A stretch of DNA of 48,297 nt, from the IMG/VR virus record IMGVR_UViG_3300037119_006157, positions 1-48,297 of that record. One strand, given 5' to 3'. Shown one piece after another: positions 1 to 6,525 of this stretch. Numbering within the stretch: the first letter of the stretch is position 1; every line of letters begins with the position of its first letter. Source of the DNA: a virus. Both the position numbers and the translations under genes were made by a program. Under the pieces are notes generated by a model. The model worked only from the letters and a program-made list of their open reading frames with translations. It was not told the origin of the DNA and made no database searches.

Positions 1-595
1 AAATCGAGGCAAGGCAGGCCTGCCCACCGCCATCGAGGGTGGGCTGGATGGCGGCCCAGTTGGCGTCGGCCCACGGGTGGAAGGCCGATTCGTCCATGAA
101 GGCGAAGCCAGCGGTGAAGCCCCGCCCGGCGTCCTCGGTGGAGGGCAGGGCCATGATCGTGCCGCCGTTCTCGAACTCCATGGTGGCGGGGCTGCCGTGG
201 CGGTAGGCGTCGCGCTTGGTGGCGAGGTGGTGGCGCTTCTTGAGGAGCAGCAGGTAGAGCCTGTCCACCTTGGCGAGGAGTTCGTTGGCGTCGGGCTGGG
301 AGCGGCTGAGGGCGAGGGAGAGCCCGGGCTTGTACATGGCCCGCCAGAGGAGGTAGGCGGCGAAGAGCCACGAGACCCCCACCTGCCTCGCCTTGAGGAC
401 GCAGAGGTTCTCGCCGTTCTGGAGGTGGTGGGCGAGGGTCATCAGGTGGGGCCACGGCTCCAGCCGGATCTCGCCCCGGTGCTCGTCTGGAATCCAGAGG
501 CGCTTAAGGAAATCAGGGAAGGACTTTCGCACGAGGTACAACTCGGCAAGTCTTTTTACTTCCTCGCGCTCATCGACGTGGACGGGGGCGGTCAT
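1..595 (-). CDS. terL: Terminase large subunit, N-terminal part (gene split by contig ends)
   Basis: ATP-driven DNA-packaging motor. The reading frame is open from an ATG at 595 down to base 1 and continues in frame in the segment at the other window end. Joined, the protein is 497 residues, normal for the family. Visible here: an adenine-motif region, a Walker A-like KARQVGVSW at residues 68-76 (the deviant R/K-x-Q form typical of large terminases) and Walker B FAFMDE at 164-169. The start overlaps the TGA of the 73-aa gene upstream (ATGA). The catalytic nuclease half lies at 47267-48297. The assignment is secure; only the cut is artificial. Confidence 0.95.
   Translation of the reverse strand, partial: MTAPVHVDEREEVKRLAELYLVRKSFPDFLKRLWIPDEHRGEIRLEPWPHLMTLAHHLQNGENLCVLKARQVGVSWLFAAYLLWRAMYKPGLSLALSRSQPDANELLAKVDRLYLLLLKKRHHLATKRDAYRHGSPATMEFENGGTIMALPSTEDAGRGFTAGFAFMDESAFHPWADANWAAIQPTLDGGGQACLASI
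4..129. repeat. 126-bp direct repeat joining the window ends (left copy)
   Basis: Bases 4-129 are identical to 48169-48294. The three outermost bases at each end do not match. The repeat lies inside terL, and overlapping the copies keeps the terL frame. It is most simply an assembly overlap from a circular or circularly permuted genome, not a biological terminal repeat. Confidence 0.93.
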
Positions 596-813
596 TCCTC
601 ATCCAGCCGTACCAAGGTGTTGCCGATGCTGGCCTCGTTGTCGGCGTAGGTCACCACCCACCAGTGAAGGCGATAGCCGTCCTGCATGATGGCCGCGTCG
701 TTGAGGAACTGGATAAAGCTCTCCAGCGCGGCCCTCGTGAAGGTGAGGGTGACCCGGTCGTCGCTCTGCATGACCGGGCGATACATCGAGTCGAGGTTCT
801 CGTGGACGCTCAC
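592..813 (-). CDS. Hypothetical protein, 73 aa, directly upstream of terL
   Basis: Not recognised. It starts at GTG 813, which overlaps the stop of the preceding gene (GTGA), and its TGA overlaps the terL ATG, so it sits in a chain of coupled genes. The protein is acidic at its N-terminus and C-terminus and has a Trp-Trp pair (HWWVV). There is no membrane segment or cysteine motif. Its fixed position before terL suggests a role in packaging or the late switch, but that is inference only. Confidence 0.7.
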   Translation of the reverse strand: MSVHENLDSMYRPVMQSDDRVTLTFTRAALESFIQFLNDAAIMQDGYRLHWWVVTYADNEASIGNTLVRLDEE

Positions 814-998
814 TTGAGTTCGGCGACCTCGTGGATCTGGACGTCGAAGAGCTTGCGGTCGTAGCGCAGGCGCTCCCTGAGGAGGCGCTTGGCCTCCCTG
901 AGGGCGGCGTCGGTGCCGCAGGCGCGCACGTCGAGGTCGAAGGGCCCGAAGCCCCGGACGTGGCCCCTGACCATGAAGGTGCGCTCGCTAGGCTGCAT
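810..998 (-). CDS. Hypothetical protein, 62 aa
   Basis: Unrecognised small basic protein with a helical Arg-rich centre (LREAKRLLRERLRYDRK). I chose the ATG at 998 because a GGGGG tract lies about nine bases upstream and because the longer frame to 1082 would run through most of the preceding membrane-protein gene, which ends at 988. An ATG at 1007 is an alternative. It overlaps the next gene by GTGA. Confidence 0.6.
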   Translation of the reverse strand: MQPSERTFMVRGHVRGFGPFDLDVRACGTDAALREAKRLLRERLRYDRKLFDVQIHEVAELK

Positions 999-1161
999 CC
1001 AGCGCATCCCCCAGAAACGGCACCACGAACGAGGCGAAGGCCGCGCAGAGGAAGGCCGTGACGCTTGGCCGAGACTCGGCACGCACCCAGTCGATGACGG
1101 CCCCCACGAGCGCGAGCACCAGCGCGATGATGAAGAAGACGGCTTTCAGTCCAGCGTCCAA
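988..1161 (-). CDS. Small two-helix membrane protein, 57 aa (holin candidate)
   Basis: A gene read from a TTG start placed directly after the TAG of the preceding gene, with GAGGTG six bases upstream as a Shine-Dalgarno site. The protein has one hydrophobic stretch at about residues 8-24 (VFFIIALVLALVGAVI), a short charged loop (DWVRAESR) and a second hydrophobic stretch at about 33-50, then an acidic tail ending DALDAA. Size and topology fit a class II type holin or another small phage membrane protein. It is in the same frame as the upstream 90-aa gene, so TAG readthrough would fuse the two. Confidence 0.72.
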   Translation of the reverse strand: MDAGLKAVFFIIALVLALVGAVIDWVRAESRPSVTAFLCAAFASFVVPFLGDALDAA

Positions 1162-1434
1162 CTACTTCACCTCGGCCTCGGGCGGGGCGTTGGCCTCCTC
1201 GACCTCCTTCTGGTTGACCTCCTCGATGGTCTCGAAGGTCTCGCCCTGAGAGGCAGCCATGCCTTGGAAAGCGGCGGTGGCGGCTTCGAGGTCTTCGCCC
1301 TCGACCGAGGCGTACTGGGTGAAGCCGTTGAGGCTCGTGCCCTTGAGGTGGTAGGTCTCGGTGCCAACCGCCTTGGCGGCCTTGGCCTCACCGGCGGTGT
1401 CGATCTGGCCGGGCTTGTCCATCTTGTCTGGCAT
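1162..1434 (-). CDS. Hypothetical protein, 90 aa
   Basis: Not recognised. The ATG at 1434 is preferred over GTG at 1437 because AGGAG lies six bases upstream of the ATG. The protein is Ala/Glu-rich and probably helical, with an acidic C-terminus (EEVNQKEVEEANAPPEAEVK). Its TAG is followed at once, in frame, by the TTG of the small membrane protein gene. No domain or cysteine motif is visible. Confidence 0.68.
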   Translation of the reverse strand: MPDKMDKPGQIDTAGEAKAAKAVGTETYHLKGTSLNGFTQYASVEGEDLEAATAAFQGMAASQGETFETIEEVNQKEVEEANAPPEAEVK

Positions 1435-2003
1435 CACTCTCTCCTGAAGGTGGGTTCCCCATCGGGCCCCACGCCCTCGGGGAATATACGGCTTCGCTCG
1501 CGGCTGATGTTGTCGTAGACGCGCTCCATCTCCCTGCCCTCAAGGGCGGCGACGCGGGCCTCAAGGTCGTTGTAGTGGTCGTTGAAGACCCCGTAGGCGG
1601 CGTCCATGCGGGCCCCTAGCTCGTCGAGGCGCTGGACGAAGCCCCAGTGCTTCTCGTCCTCCTCCGAGAGCGGCTCACGGGGGTAGCGCCCCCACTCCAA
1701 CTCTTCGGCGCGTTTCGTCAGTGACGCAAGGGTGTATCGCTCGTCGTTATTACCGTAATCGTGAGAGTCCCGGATCGCCGGGTTTTTGGCATCCCCCAGC
1801 TTCAGACCCGTGCGCGTGTAGGAGGCGGCATCCGACACATGCTCCAAAGCTGCGAGGGGGTCAACGGGGGTCATCTCGCCCGAGATGTAGGTGTTCATGA
1901 AGGCGTTGGCGAGCTTGAGGTGCTGGAGTTGCTCCTTGAGGGCGTTGTTCTCGTGCTGGAGCAGGCGGTTCTCCGCTTCCAGCGCCTTCTCCAACTGGTT
2001 CAC
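1434..2003 (-). CDS. Coiled-coil hypothetical protein, 189 aa
   Basis: The GTG start at 2003 overlaps the upstream stop (GTGA) and follows an AGAGGGGAAG Shine-Dalgarno. The first 35 residues form a leucine-zipper-like coiled coil (QLEKALEAENRLLQHENNAL). The rest is charged, with a second helical segment near residues 130-165. There is no catalytic motif. It could be a structural or regulatory adaptor. A similar zipper appears in the 89-aa gene at 2715-2984, so the two may be related in role. Confidence 0.72.
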   Translation of the reverse strand: MNQLEKALEAENRLLQHENNALKEQLQHLKLANAFMNTYISGEMTPVDPLAALEHVSDAASYTRTGLKLGDAKNPAIRDSHDYGNNDERYTLASLTKRAEELEWGRYPREPLSEEDEKHWGFVQRLDELGARMDAAYGVFNDHYNDLEARVAALEGREMERVYDNISRERSRIFPEGVGPDGEPTFRRE

Positions 2004-2440
2004 GACTTCCCCTCTGCTTTCGCGTGCTGCTCGACGTGGTGCGAGCGGCAAAACCACCGCACGTCCAGAGGTCGGGCATAGTCGTCGTGGTGAGCGTCGG
2101 TCTTCACAGCCCCGCATGACTCGCAGGGCTGCCGCTCCAATGTTCCTGCCGCGATAGCCCGGTTGACCTGCCAGCGCGCCTCATGACGCGGCCGAAGGTG
2201 CGGAGCCTTGGCGTACTCGCGCATTAGCGCGTTTCGCCGCTCTCGCTTCTCGGGAATCTGGTAGTAGGCGGCGCTGTATTCGCGGTGGTACTCACGTGAC
2301 ATTCGAGTGCCGCTGACTGGCTTGCCTTCGGCCCGCCGGGCTGCCCGCCACTCTTGGTCGTACGCCTTCCGGCAGGGCGGGCAGCGATAGCCGTTCCCGG
2401 TCGGGATAAAGGTTGCACCACACTGGCCGCACGTCCTCAT
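2000..2440 (-). CDS. HNH-like zinc-binding protein, 146 aa
   Basis: Two zinc-knuckle pairs open the protein (CGQCG at 4-8 and CPPC near 20-23). The C-terminal third carries CESCG, then DAHHDDYARPLDV, then FCRSHH, the layout of small phage HNH endonucleases: Cys pair, HH-containing strand, Cys/His pair. The middle is very basic and may bind DNA. HNH proteins encoded near terminase genes assist packaging cleavage in several phages (established for HK97-like systems). A role with TerL here is inference. It is linked to both neighbours by ATGA and GTGA overlaps. Confidence 0.78.
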   Translation of the reverse strand: MRTCGQCGATFIPTGNGYRCPPCRKAYDQEWRAARRAEGKPVSGTRMSREYHREYSAAYYQIPEKRERRNALMREYAKAPHLRPRHEARWQVNRAIAAGTLERQPCESCGAVKTDAHHDDYARPLDVRWFCRSHHVEQHAKAEGKS

Positions 2441-2718
2441 TCAGGCGCTCCGGTGGCCTTCTCGATGGCTTCGCGGCATTGCTTCACCCTGTCGCCAGCC
2501 AGTGCGTCTCCTGCGGGGGACAGCGATTCGTAATCGCGGAAGCCTTGCAACAGCAGCGTCGCCGCCCGGCACGCCTCAAGGAGGGCGTCGCGCTGGACTT
2601 CCAGCCGCCCGTAGTCGGCGTCTACGGCAGCCCACTCGGCCTTCCAGTAGGCCACCTGCTCGTCCAGCGGTAGAAGTTCGACCACTTGCTCCGGGGCCAT
2701 CCAGCGGGAGTCGCTCAT
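2437..2718 (-). CDS. Hypothetical protein, 93 aa
   Basis: Unrecognised. A helical, moderately acidic protein with a Trp-rich segment (YWKAEW) near residue 25 and a long predicted helix through QRDALLEACRAATLLLQGF. It starts at ATG 2718 and ends at 2437, with ATGA overlaps at both ends. It has no zinc or membrane motif. Confidence 0.68.
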   Translation of the reverse strand: MSDSRWMAPEQVVELLPLDEQVAYWKAEWAAVDADYGRLEVQRDALLEACRAATLLLQGFRDYESLSPAGDALAGDRVKQCREAIEKATGAPE

Positions 2719-2984
2719 CGCCCCGCCTCCAGCGCGTCGAGGGGTTCCAGTCGGTCGAATGCTTGAAGCCGCCGCAGCGCCTCCAGTTCGGCCAGCAGGG
2801 CTGCGTTATCGCGCCGCAGCCTTGCGTTCTCGTTGACGAGGCGGCTCAAGAGGTCGAGTTCGGGGGCTGGCTGCGCGGCCTCTTTTTGGGGGGCCTCTGG
2901 GACAGTCCAGTAGTCCTTGTCCCAGTCGGGGGCCCCGGGGTGGTCGCGTTGCTGCTTCAGGCGGGCGAAGAGGGTGTACGACAT
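2715..2984 (-). CDS. Coiled-coil hypothetical protein, 89 aa
   Basis: The ATG at 2984 (MSYTLFARLKQQ) shares one base with the stop of the upstream membrane-protein gene. The N-terminal half is polar and Trp-containing. The C-terminal half is a clear heptad helix (NENARLRRDNAALLAELEAL). No enzyme motif is seen. Its place next to a holin-like gene might suggest a spanin-like or structural role, but there is no signal peptide or lipobox, so that is weak. Confidence 0.7.
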   Translation of the reverse strand: MSYTLFARLKQQRDHPGAPDWDKDYWTVPEAPQKEAAQPAPELDLLSRLVNENARLRRDNAALLAELEALRRLQAFDRLEPLDALEAGR

Positions 2985-3172
2985 CAGAGCCCCAGCCACT
3001 GGCCCAAGAGGGGCCCGAGAAAGACGAAGCCCGTCATGGTGCCGCTGGCGATGAGGACGTATTTGAACTCCTCGCCGCTGAGCCGCCACGGGCGAACCGT
3101 CCAGACAAGGATGAGGGCCGTGATGGCGAGGAAGACGGCGGGCACCATGAGGACTACCCAGAGGCCGCTCAC
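2984..3172 (-). CDS. Small two-helix membrane protein, 62 aa (holin candidate)
   Basis: The GTG start at 3172 overlaps the upstream stop (GTGA). Two hydrophobic spans are obvious: residues 5-25 (VVLMVPAVFLAITALILVW) and 38-60 (KYVLIASGTMTGFVFLGPLL), joined by a short charged loop (RPWRLSGEE). Size and topology fit class II holins. It competes with the 57-aa protein at 988-1161 for that role. The endolysin is far away, at the end of the late unit. Confidence 0.7.
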   Translation of the reverse strand: MSGLWVVLMVPAVFLAITALILVWTVRPWRLSGEEFKYVLIASGTMTGFVFLGPLLGQWLGL

Positions 3173-3486
3173 CTGAGGCCGTCCGCGCGCTGGAGGGCAT
3201 TGAGGATGCGGCGCTTCAGGTTAGAGAGGGTGCGCTCGCCGCTATAGGCTTGGACGACGGCGTGGAGGAGGAAGTACATCTCCTCGTAGCTCGACTGGCG
3301 GACGAGGAAGTTGGCCTGCGTGGCCCTCCCCCTAGAGACCCGCTTGCGGTAGCTGGGGTGGCGGTGCTGCGGGCAGTAGCGGAAGGAGCGGGGGCTGTTG
3401 ACGAAGGCCTCGCCGCAGTAGGCGCAGGCCGCCATGCTGAAGCCAAGCTCCTCATAATCGGGTACCGGCAGTTCTACCGTAACCAT
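3169..3486 (-). CDS. Zinc-ribbon protein, 105 aa
   Basis: It starts at ATG 3486 behind a strong GGAGGTG. An N-terminal zinc knuckle is formed by CAYC near residues 21-24 and CPQH near 38-41, followed by a basic stretch (SYRKRVSRGR) and a helical C-terminus. The same C-x2-C then C-x2-H plan with a basic follow-on recurs in the 52-aa protein encoded just upstream, suggesting paralogues. Nucleic-acid binding is likely; the target is unknown. Confidence 0.75.
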   Translation of the reverse strand: MVTVELPVPDYEELGFSMAACAYCGEAFVNSPRSFRYCPQHRHPSYRKRVSRGRATQANFLVRQSSYEEMYFLLHAVVQAYSGERTLSNLKRRILNALQRADGLR

Positions 3487-3526
3487 GTGACACCTCCAGA
3501 GTCACACCTTAACAGGTCAGTGCTGG

Positions 3527-3685
3527 CTAGACGTACTCCTCGACCGTGAGCAGCACCGGGAGGCGCTTCCCCTTCCAGACGCCCCTGCGCCGGTTCTGGG
3601 GCTTCTGGTGGCGCGGGCAGTAGACGGTGCGAGCATGGGGAGACCAGATAACGTCCCAGCAATAGCGGCAGCGCTTCACATCCAC
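3527..3685 (-). CDS. Tiny zinc-ribbon protein, 52 aa
   Basis: Read from GTG 3685 with AGGA upstream; a second GTG two codons later is an alternative start. The protein has CRYC near residues 6-9 and CPRH near 23-26, then a basic region (QKPQNRRRGVWKGKR). It is the first gene after the 470-bp gap and resembles the zinc knuckle of the next gene (3169-3486). No function is known. Confidence 0.65.
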   Translation of the reverse strand: MDVKRCRYCWDVIWSPHARTVYCPRHQKPQNRRRGVWKGKRLPVLLTVEEYV

Positions 3686-3761
3686 GGTGGTGTCCTATGG
3701 GCGTCAAGTGTATGCTCGGCTCGCACTCGGCGGCCAGAGCATGGCGGGTTTACACGATTTT

Positions 3762-3778
3762 CCCTTAGACCTTAAGGG
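3762..3778. promoter_or_regulatory. Inverted repeat CCCTTA-N5-TAAGGG, copy 1
   Basis: Six-base arms with a five-base centre (GACCT). It matches the longer palindrome at 3905-3927 in arms and spacing, as expected for a dimeric protein-binding site or a small hairpin. Confidence 0.5.
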
Positions 3779-3904
3779 TGCCCATTTCCCCCTCTTTAGC
3801 TTCAATTAGTTGACGATAAGCCCCCTCCTTAAAGGGGGGTCTGGGGGGTTCGTCCCCGGCTCTCCATTCGGTTCACATAGCGGGGTAACTGCGAGCTACC
3901 AGAG

Positions 3905-3927
3905 CTACCCTTACGTCTTAAGGGTAG
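3905..3927. promoter_or_regulatory. Perfect 9-bp inverted repeat with 5-base centre, copy 2
   Basis: CTACCCTTA, centre CGTCT, then TAAGGGTAG: nine perfect base pairs. The core CCCTTA-N5-TAAGGG is shared with 3762-3778, and a compact relative (CCCTTAAGG) lies at 4908-4916 upstream of terS. Operator-like. Confidence 0.55.
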
Positions 3928-4155
3928 GGCGTAATACTTCGAGCTATTTTTGGTACACAGGCTACCCGCCCGCCATGGGGCCCCCCACAGGACGCGAACC
4001 ACCGTTGGGGGGTCTGGGGGCACACGCGGAGTGCCCGTAGGAGCCCGCAGGAGGCCGCTCACGGGCTGATACGGGGCCTTGGGGTAGGTAGAGACGGGCA
4101 GCAGCGCAGAAAACGCCTCAGAGCGACGTCAGCGGGACGGGGGTATTCCCGGCTC

Positions 4156-4830
4156 TCAGCCATCGACCACACCCCATTCCCCATCGCCCTCATCGATAGC
4201 CGGGGTGTGCGCCTCCGGCGGTGCTGGGGGGCCTACGGCCTCTGAGAGGGGTTGGTCGAAGGGGCCTTCGGGCTCACCTGAGGCGAGGGCTCTGAGGTCG
4301 TCGAGGGTGGCGCTGGAGAGCGCGGGGATGACGACCTGCGTCCTCTGGTCGAAGACCGTGGTGCTATCCAGCCAGCCCGATAGCTGAGCCAAGAGGCGGC
4401 TGGCCTCCAGCTTGTCCCAGAGCTTGATGTAGGCGGTGCCGTCGCGGTTCACCCGGATGGAGGCGATCGCTCTCCGGGCGTGCTCCGGGATCTCACTCAG
4501 CGTCCTCACCCGGTAGCCCGATTCGGATTCAATCAGCATGTCCATTGGGTCTGAGAAGGCCACCGCCGCCAGTTCGGCCTGTAGGCGCTCTCGCGACGCG
4601 CTCAGGGCGTTGTTCCACTCCCGCTTGGCCTGCGCTATGGCGAGCGCCACACGGGGCCTCTGGAGGGCCTGCTGCGCCCCCCGGACGGTGTAGCCCGCCG
4701 CCTCCGCCGACCCCACCACATCCCTCGTGATGACGTAGCTGTCCACGAACGCCTGCTCCCTCTGCGTCAGGGGCCTGCTGTGGTCGATGGGGTTCAGCCG
4801 GGACTGTGGGCGGGGCAGCGTGCGAGCCAT
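4156..4830 (-). CDS. terS: Terminase small subunit, 224 aa
   Basis: The DNA-recognition subunit of the packaging motor. The N-terminal region (LTQREQAFVDSYVITRD, then AAGYTVRGAQQAL and a following V-x3-I) matches the helix-turn-helix portion of Terminase_2-type small subunits. A central helical and beta region follows, and the tail is acidic and Pro-rich, as is usual for the part that contacts TerL. It starts at ATG 4830. Unusually, about eleven small genes and a 470-bp gap separate it from terL on the same strand. Confidence 0.82.
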   Translation of the reverse strand: MARTLPRPQSRLNPIDHSRPLTQREQAFVDSYVITRDVVGSAEAAGYTVRGAQQALQRPRVALAIAQAKREWNNALSASRERLQAELAAVAFSDPMDMLIESESGYRVRTLSEIPEHARRAIASIRVNRDGTAYIKLWDKLEASRLLAQLSGWLDSTTVFDQRTQVVIPALSSATLDDLRALASGEPEGPFDQPLSEAVGPPAPPEAHTPAIDEGDGEWGVVDG

Positions 4831-5105
4831 CAGCGGAGCCTACCCAACTTTCTTGGTTAAGATTTAGCTCGTTAGTTTCGTACCCGGTTGCAACCGCACT
4901 GACTAAGCCCTTAAGGTGACAGGGTCGAAGCCCCCCATGGAGGTCGGGGCAGCCCCAGAGAACGAGGGACACGCTGGGAGTCCCGACCCCCCCCGATGCC
5001 GACCGTCACAACAAGGCGGAGAACCCGGGGCGAGGTCAGGCCCGCGACGAGTAAGCCCAGCGCGGAGCAGCAGCAGCCCCCGATGTGGGGGCGACCATCC
5101 CCCGA

Positions 5106-5127
5106 CCCGCCGGAAGGTACCGGCGGG
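5106..5127 (+). promoter_or_regulatory. Leader hairpin, 8-bp perfect stem
   Basis: CCCGCCGG, loop AAGGTA, CCGGCGGG. Very stable; no U-tract follows, so it is a leader structure or protein site rather than a terminator. Confidence 0.5.
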
Positions 5128-5219
5128 CTCCGGACTGCAAGGGATACCCCAGACCTCATTCCGCCTCGCGGCTCGAACGCGGCGTGGCGCGCAACCAGTC
5201 CCCAAGGGACAGGACGAGG

Positions 5220-5255
5220 CCGGGAGCGATCAACTCCATCAGCGAGCGCTCCCGG
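5220..5255 (+). promoter_or_regulatory. Leader hairpin, 9-bp perfect stem
   Basis: CCGGGAGCG (5220-5228) pairs with CGCTCCCGG (5247-5255) around an 18-base loop. It lies in the presumed 5' leader of the plus-strand operon. Confidence 0.45.
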
Positions 5256-5263
5256 TCGCCTTC

Positions 5264-5320
5264 GTTGTCGGCGTGCAAGGCGTGCGAGCCCACGGGCTGC
5301 CGGTTCAACACCGGGACAAC
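5264..5320 (+). promoter_or_regulatory. Structured leader element with T-loop-like arm
   Basis: GTTGTC (5264-5269) pairs with GACAAC (5315-5320). Inside are AGCC-CACG-GGCT and CCGG-TTCAACA-CCGG; the latter has the TTCRA pattern of a tRNA T loop. At 57 bases, with no D arm and no good anticodon arm, it is not a standard tRNA. It sits just ahead of the Shine-Dalgarno of the first early gene. Confidence 0.35.
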
Positions 5321-5342
5321 CAACAGGAGAACCCCTACTCAG

Positions 5343-5648
5343 ATGGCTACCCACCTCAGCCTCAACCTCGACGCCTACGCCGCTGGGCTGCGCTTCAGCG
5401 ACCGCGAGGGCGTCATCCCCAAGAGCCTCAAGCAGGCCGCCATCGAACGCGCCGACGCCATCTACGAGGTCGGGGTCGAGGTGGACTTAGGCGTGAAGTC
5501 CTACTGGGCCTACCTCAGGACGGGCTTCACCAACACGCACCTTGAGTGCGGAACCATCCACGAGCGCCGCGCCGCCGACGCCATCTACCAGATCAAGCAC
5601 TGCATTCAGCCCGTCAGCAGCGTCTTCACACAGGAGGTGACCCCATGA
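5343..5648 (+). CDS. Hypothetical protein, 101 aa, first gene of plus-strand operon
   Basis: Unrecognised. The ATG at 5343 follows AGGAGA, though at a long 13-base spacing. The longer upstream reading frame is low-complexity and spans the leader hairpins, so the short start is preferred. The protein is mixed alpha/beta with no cysteine cluster. It ends in EVTP with its stop overlapping the next ATG through the motif GAGGTGACCCCATGA, which recurs twice more in this operon. Confidence 0.72.
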   Translation: MATHLSLNLDAYAAGLRFSDREGVIPKSLKQAAIERADAIYEVGVEVDLGVKSYWAYLRTGFTNTHLECGTIHERRAADAIYQIKHCIQPVSSVFTQEVTP

Positions 5649-5809
5649 GCTTCGTCAGACAGCCCCGCATCGTGGCCGTCATCTGCCCGCGCTGCGGCGT
5701 CACGCAGCGCCTCTACAGGCCCGAGCCGAGCCTGCTCCACGTCAGCCCCAGCCGCGTCTACAAGCGCTGCCTCATCCCCTGCCAACCCAAGAAAGAGGTG
5801 ACCCCATGA
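5645..5809 (+). CDS. Small zinc-ribbon protein, 54 aa
   Basis: It starts at ATG 5645 in an ATGA overlap, with GGAGGTG upstream. It contains CPRC near residues 14-17, and two more cysteines (RCLIPC) near 44-48 complete a zinc knuckle. It also ends in EVTP with the same coupling motif. The role is unknown; such small zinc proteins are common early phage products. Confidence 0.7.
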   Translation: MSFVRQPRIVAVICPRCGVTQRLYRPEPSLLHVSPSRVYKRCLIPCQPKKEVTP

Positions 5810-6117
5810 GCAACCCCACGAGCGTCAAGCAAGACGGCTACCTCATCCGCCTCAGCCTCAGCGGCGGCAGGCACACCATCCTCTTCGCCGAGGACGGCAA
5901 GCCCTTCCCCAACAAGAGGGAGGCGGCCCGCCGCCACAGCCAGATCGTCAAGGAGTGGCGCTGGGGCCAGCACGCCTACCTCCTCCCCTACACCAACGCC
6001 CGCACGGGCTTCAGCGCCCACAACAACAGCGCCACCCGGAGCGCCGAACTGCGCTTCCGGGCCTCGACCGTGGGGCGCATCGAAGTCCTGCCCAACTACG
6101 TGGAGGTGCCCGCATGA
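5806..6117 (+). CDS. Hypothetical protein, 103 aa
   Basis: Not recognised. A beta-rich, basic protein. The N-terminal half (YLIRLSLSGGRHTILFAEDG) looks like paired strands, followed by a KREAARRHSQIVKEW helix. Small surface-loop proteins of this kind often bind nucleic acid, but no family is clear. It is coupled to both neighbours by overlapping start and stop codons. Confidence 0.7.
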   Translation: MSNPTSVKQDGYLIRLSLSGGRHTILFAEDGKPFPNKREAARRHSQIVKEWRWGQHAYLLPYTNARTGFSAHNNSATRSAELRFRASTVGRIEVLPNYVEVPA

Positions 6118-6446
6118 GCTACCAGTACACGAGCCCGTCCCGCCCGCTCGACACGGGCTGGATTCCCGACAAAGAGGTGGGGGACAGCTTCGACATCGAC
6201 GCGTGGCTGGAGGACGCCAAGACGCTCGGCTTCGAGTGGACGCCCACCCGCGTCTACACCTTCGGCAAGGCCCTCCCCGAGGACTTCGTGGATCGCTGGG
6301 GGCTCAAGTCCGTTCACCGCTGCGAGCAGTGCGGGGCAACCGTGGACAGCGACCACCGCATGTGCGGCTACGAGTGCCTCACCCGCTGGAACGACGAGAC
6401 CGCCGCCGGGGCCAGCCCCACGCGGCGCAGCGCCTTCTCCGCCTGA
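6114..6446 (+). CDS. Zinc-finger-containing protein, 110 aa
   Basis: It starts at ATG 6114, overlapping the previous stop, with GGAGGTG upstream. The N-terminal 65 residues are acidic and Trp/Tyr-rich. The C-terminal part has CEQCG near 70-74 and CGYEC near 86-90, a four-cysteine zinc knuckle around DSDHRM. The function is unknown. A 79-bp gap with a CCCC-GTGA-GGGG hairpin follows. Confidence 0.7.
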   Translation: MSYQYTSPSRPLDTGWIPDKEVGDSFDIDAWLEDAKTLGFEWTPTRVYTFGKALPEDFVDRWGLKSVHRCEQCGATVDSDHRMCGYECLTRWNDETAAGASPTRRSAFSA

Positions 6447-6525
6447 CGAGCAGCCCGGTGGCTCCGGGCCGAATCCCCGTGAGGGGACGCGGAAAGCCAA
6501 CCGCAAGAAAGAGAGACCGGCTCAC

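Larger units (their letters stand above)
3686..4155. other. 470-bp noncoding gap between terS and the small-gene cluster
   Basis: No convincing gene on either strand. The gap is locally A+T-richer than its surroundings (about 3745-3820). It holds two palindromes of the form CCCTTA-N5-TAAGGG, two copies of GGGGGGTCTGGGG (near 3836 and 4005) and repeated GAGCTACC near 3892-3909. Its position next to terS makes it a candidate for a packaging site, a late promoter or both; none is proved. Confidence 0.6.
4831..5342. other. Divergent intergenic region between terS and the plus-strand operon
   Basis: No gene supported. Likely holds promoters for the leftward late unit and the rightward early unit. 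Seen here: the 12-bp palindrome CGGTTGCAACCG at 4885-4896, the half-palindrome CCCTTAAGG at 4908-4916, two strong hairpins (5106-5127, 5220-5255) and a structured element at 5264-5320 just before the first gene. I could not place a confident -35/-10 pair. Confidence 0.6.

Noticed and set aside
3822-3840. Terminator-like hairpin in the gap after terS
   Set aside because: CCCCCT/AGGGGG pairing is real, but no U-tract follows on either strand.
5264-5320. Possible tRNA gene
   Set aside because: Six-pair closing stem and a T-loop-like arm, but only 57 bases, no D arm and no proper anticodon arm.
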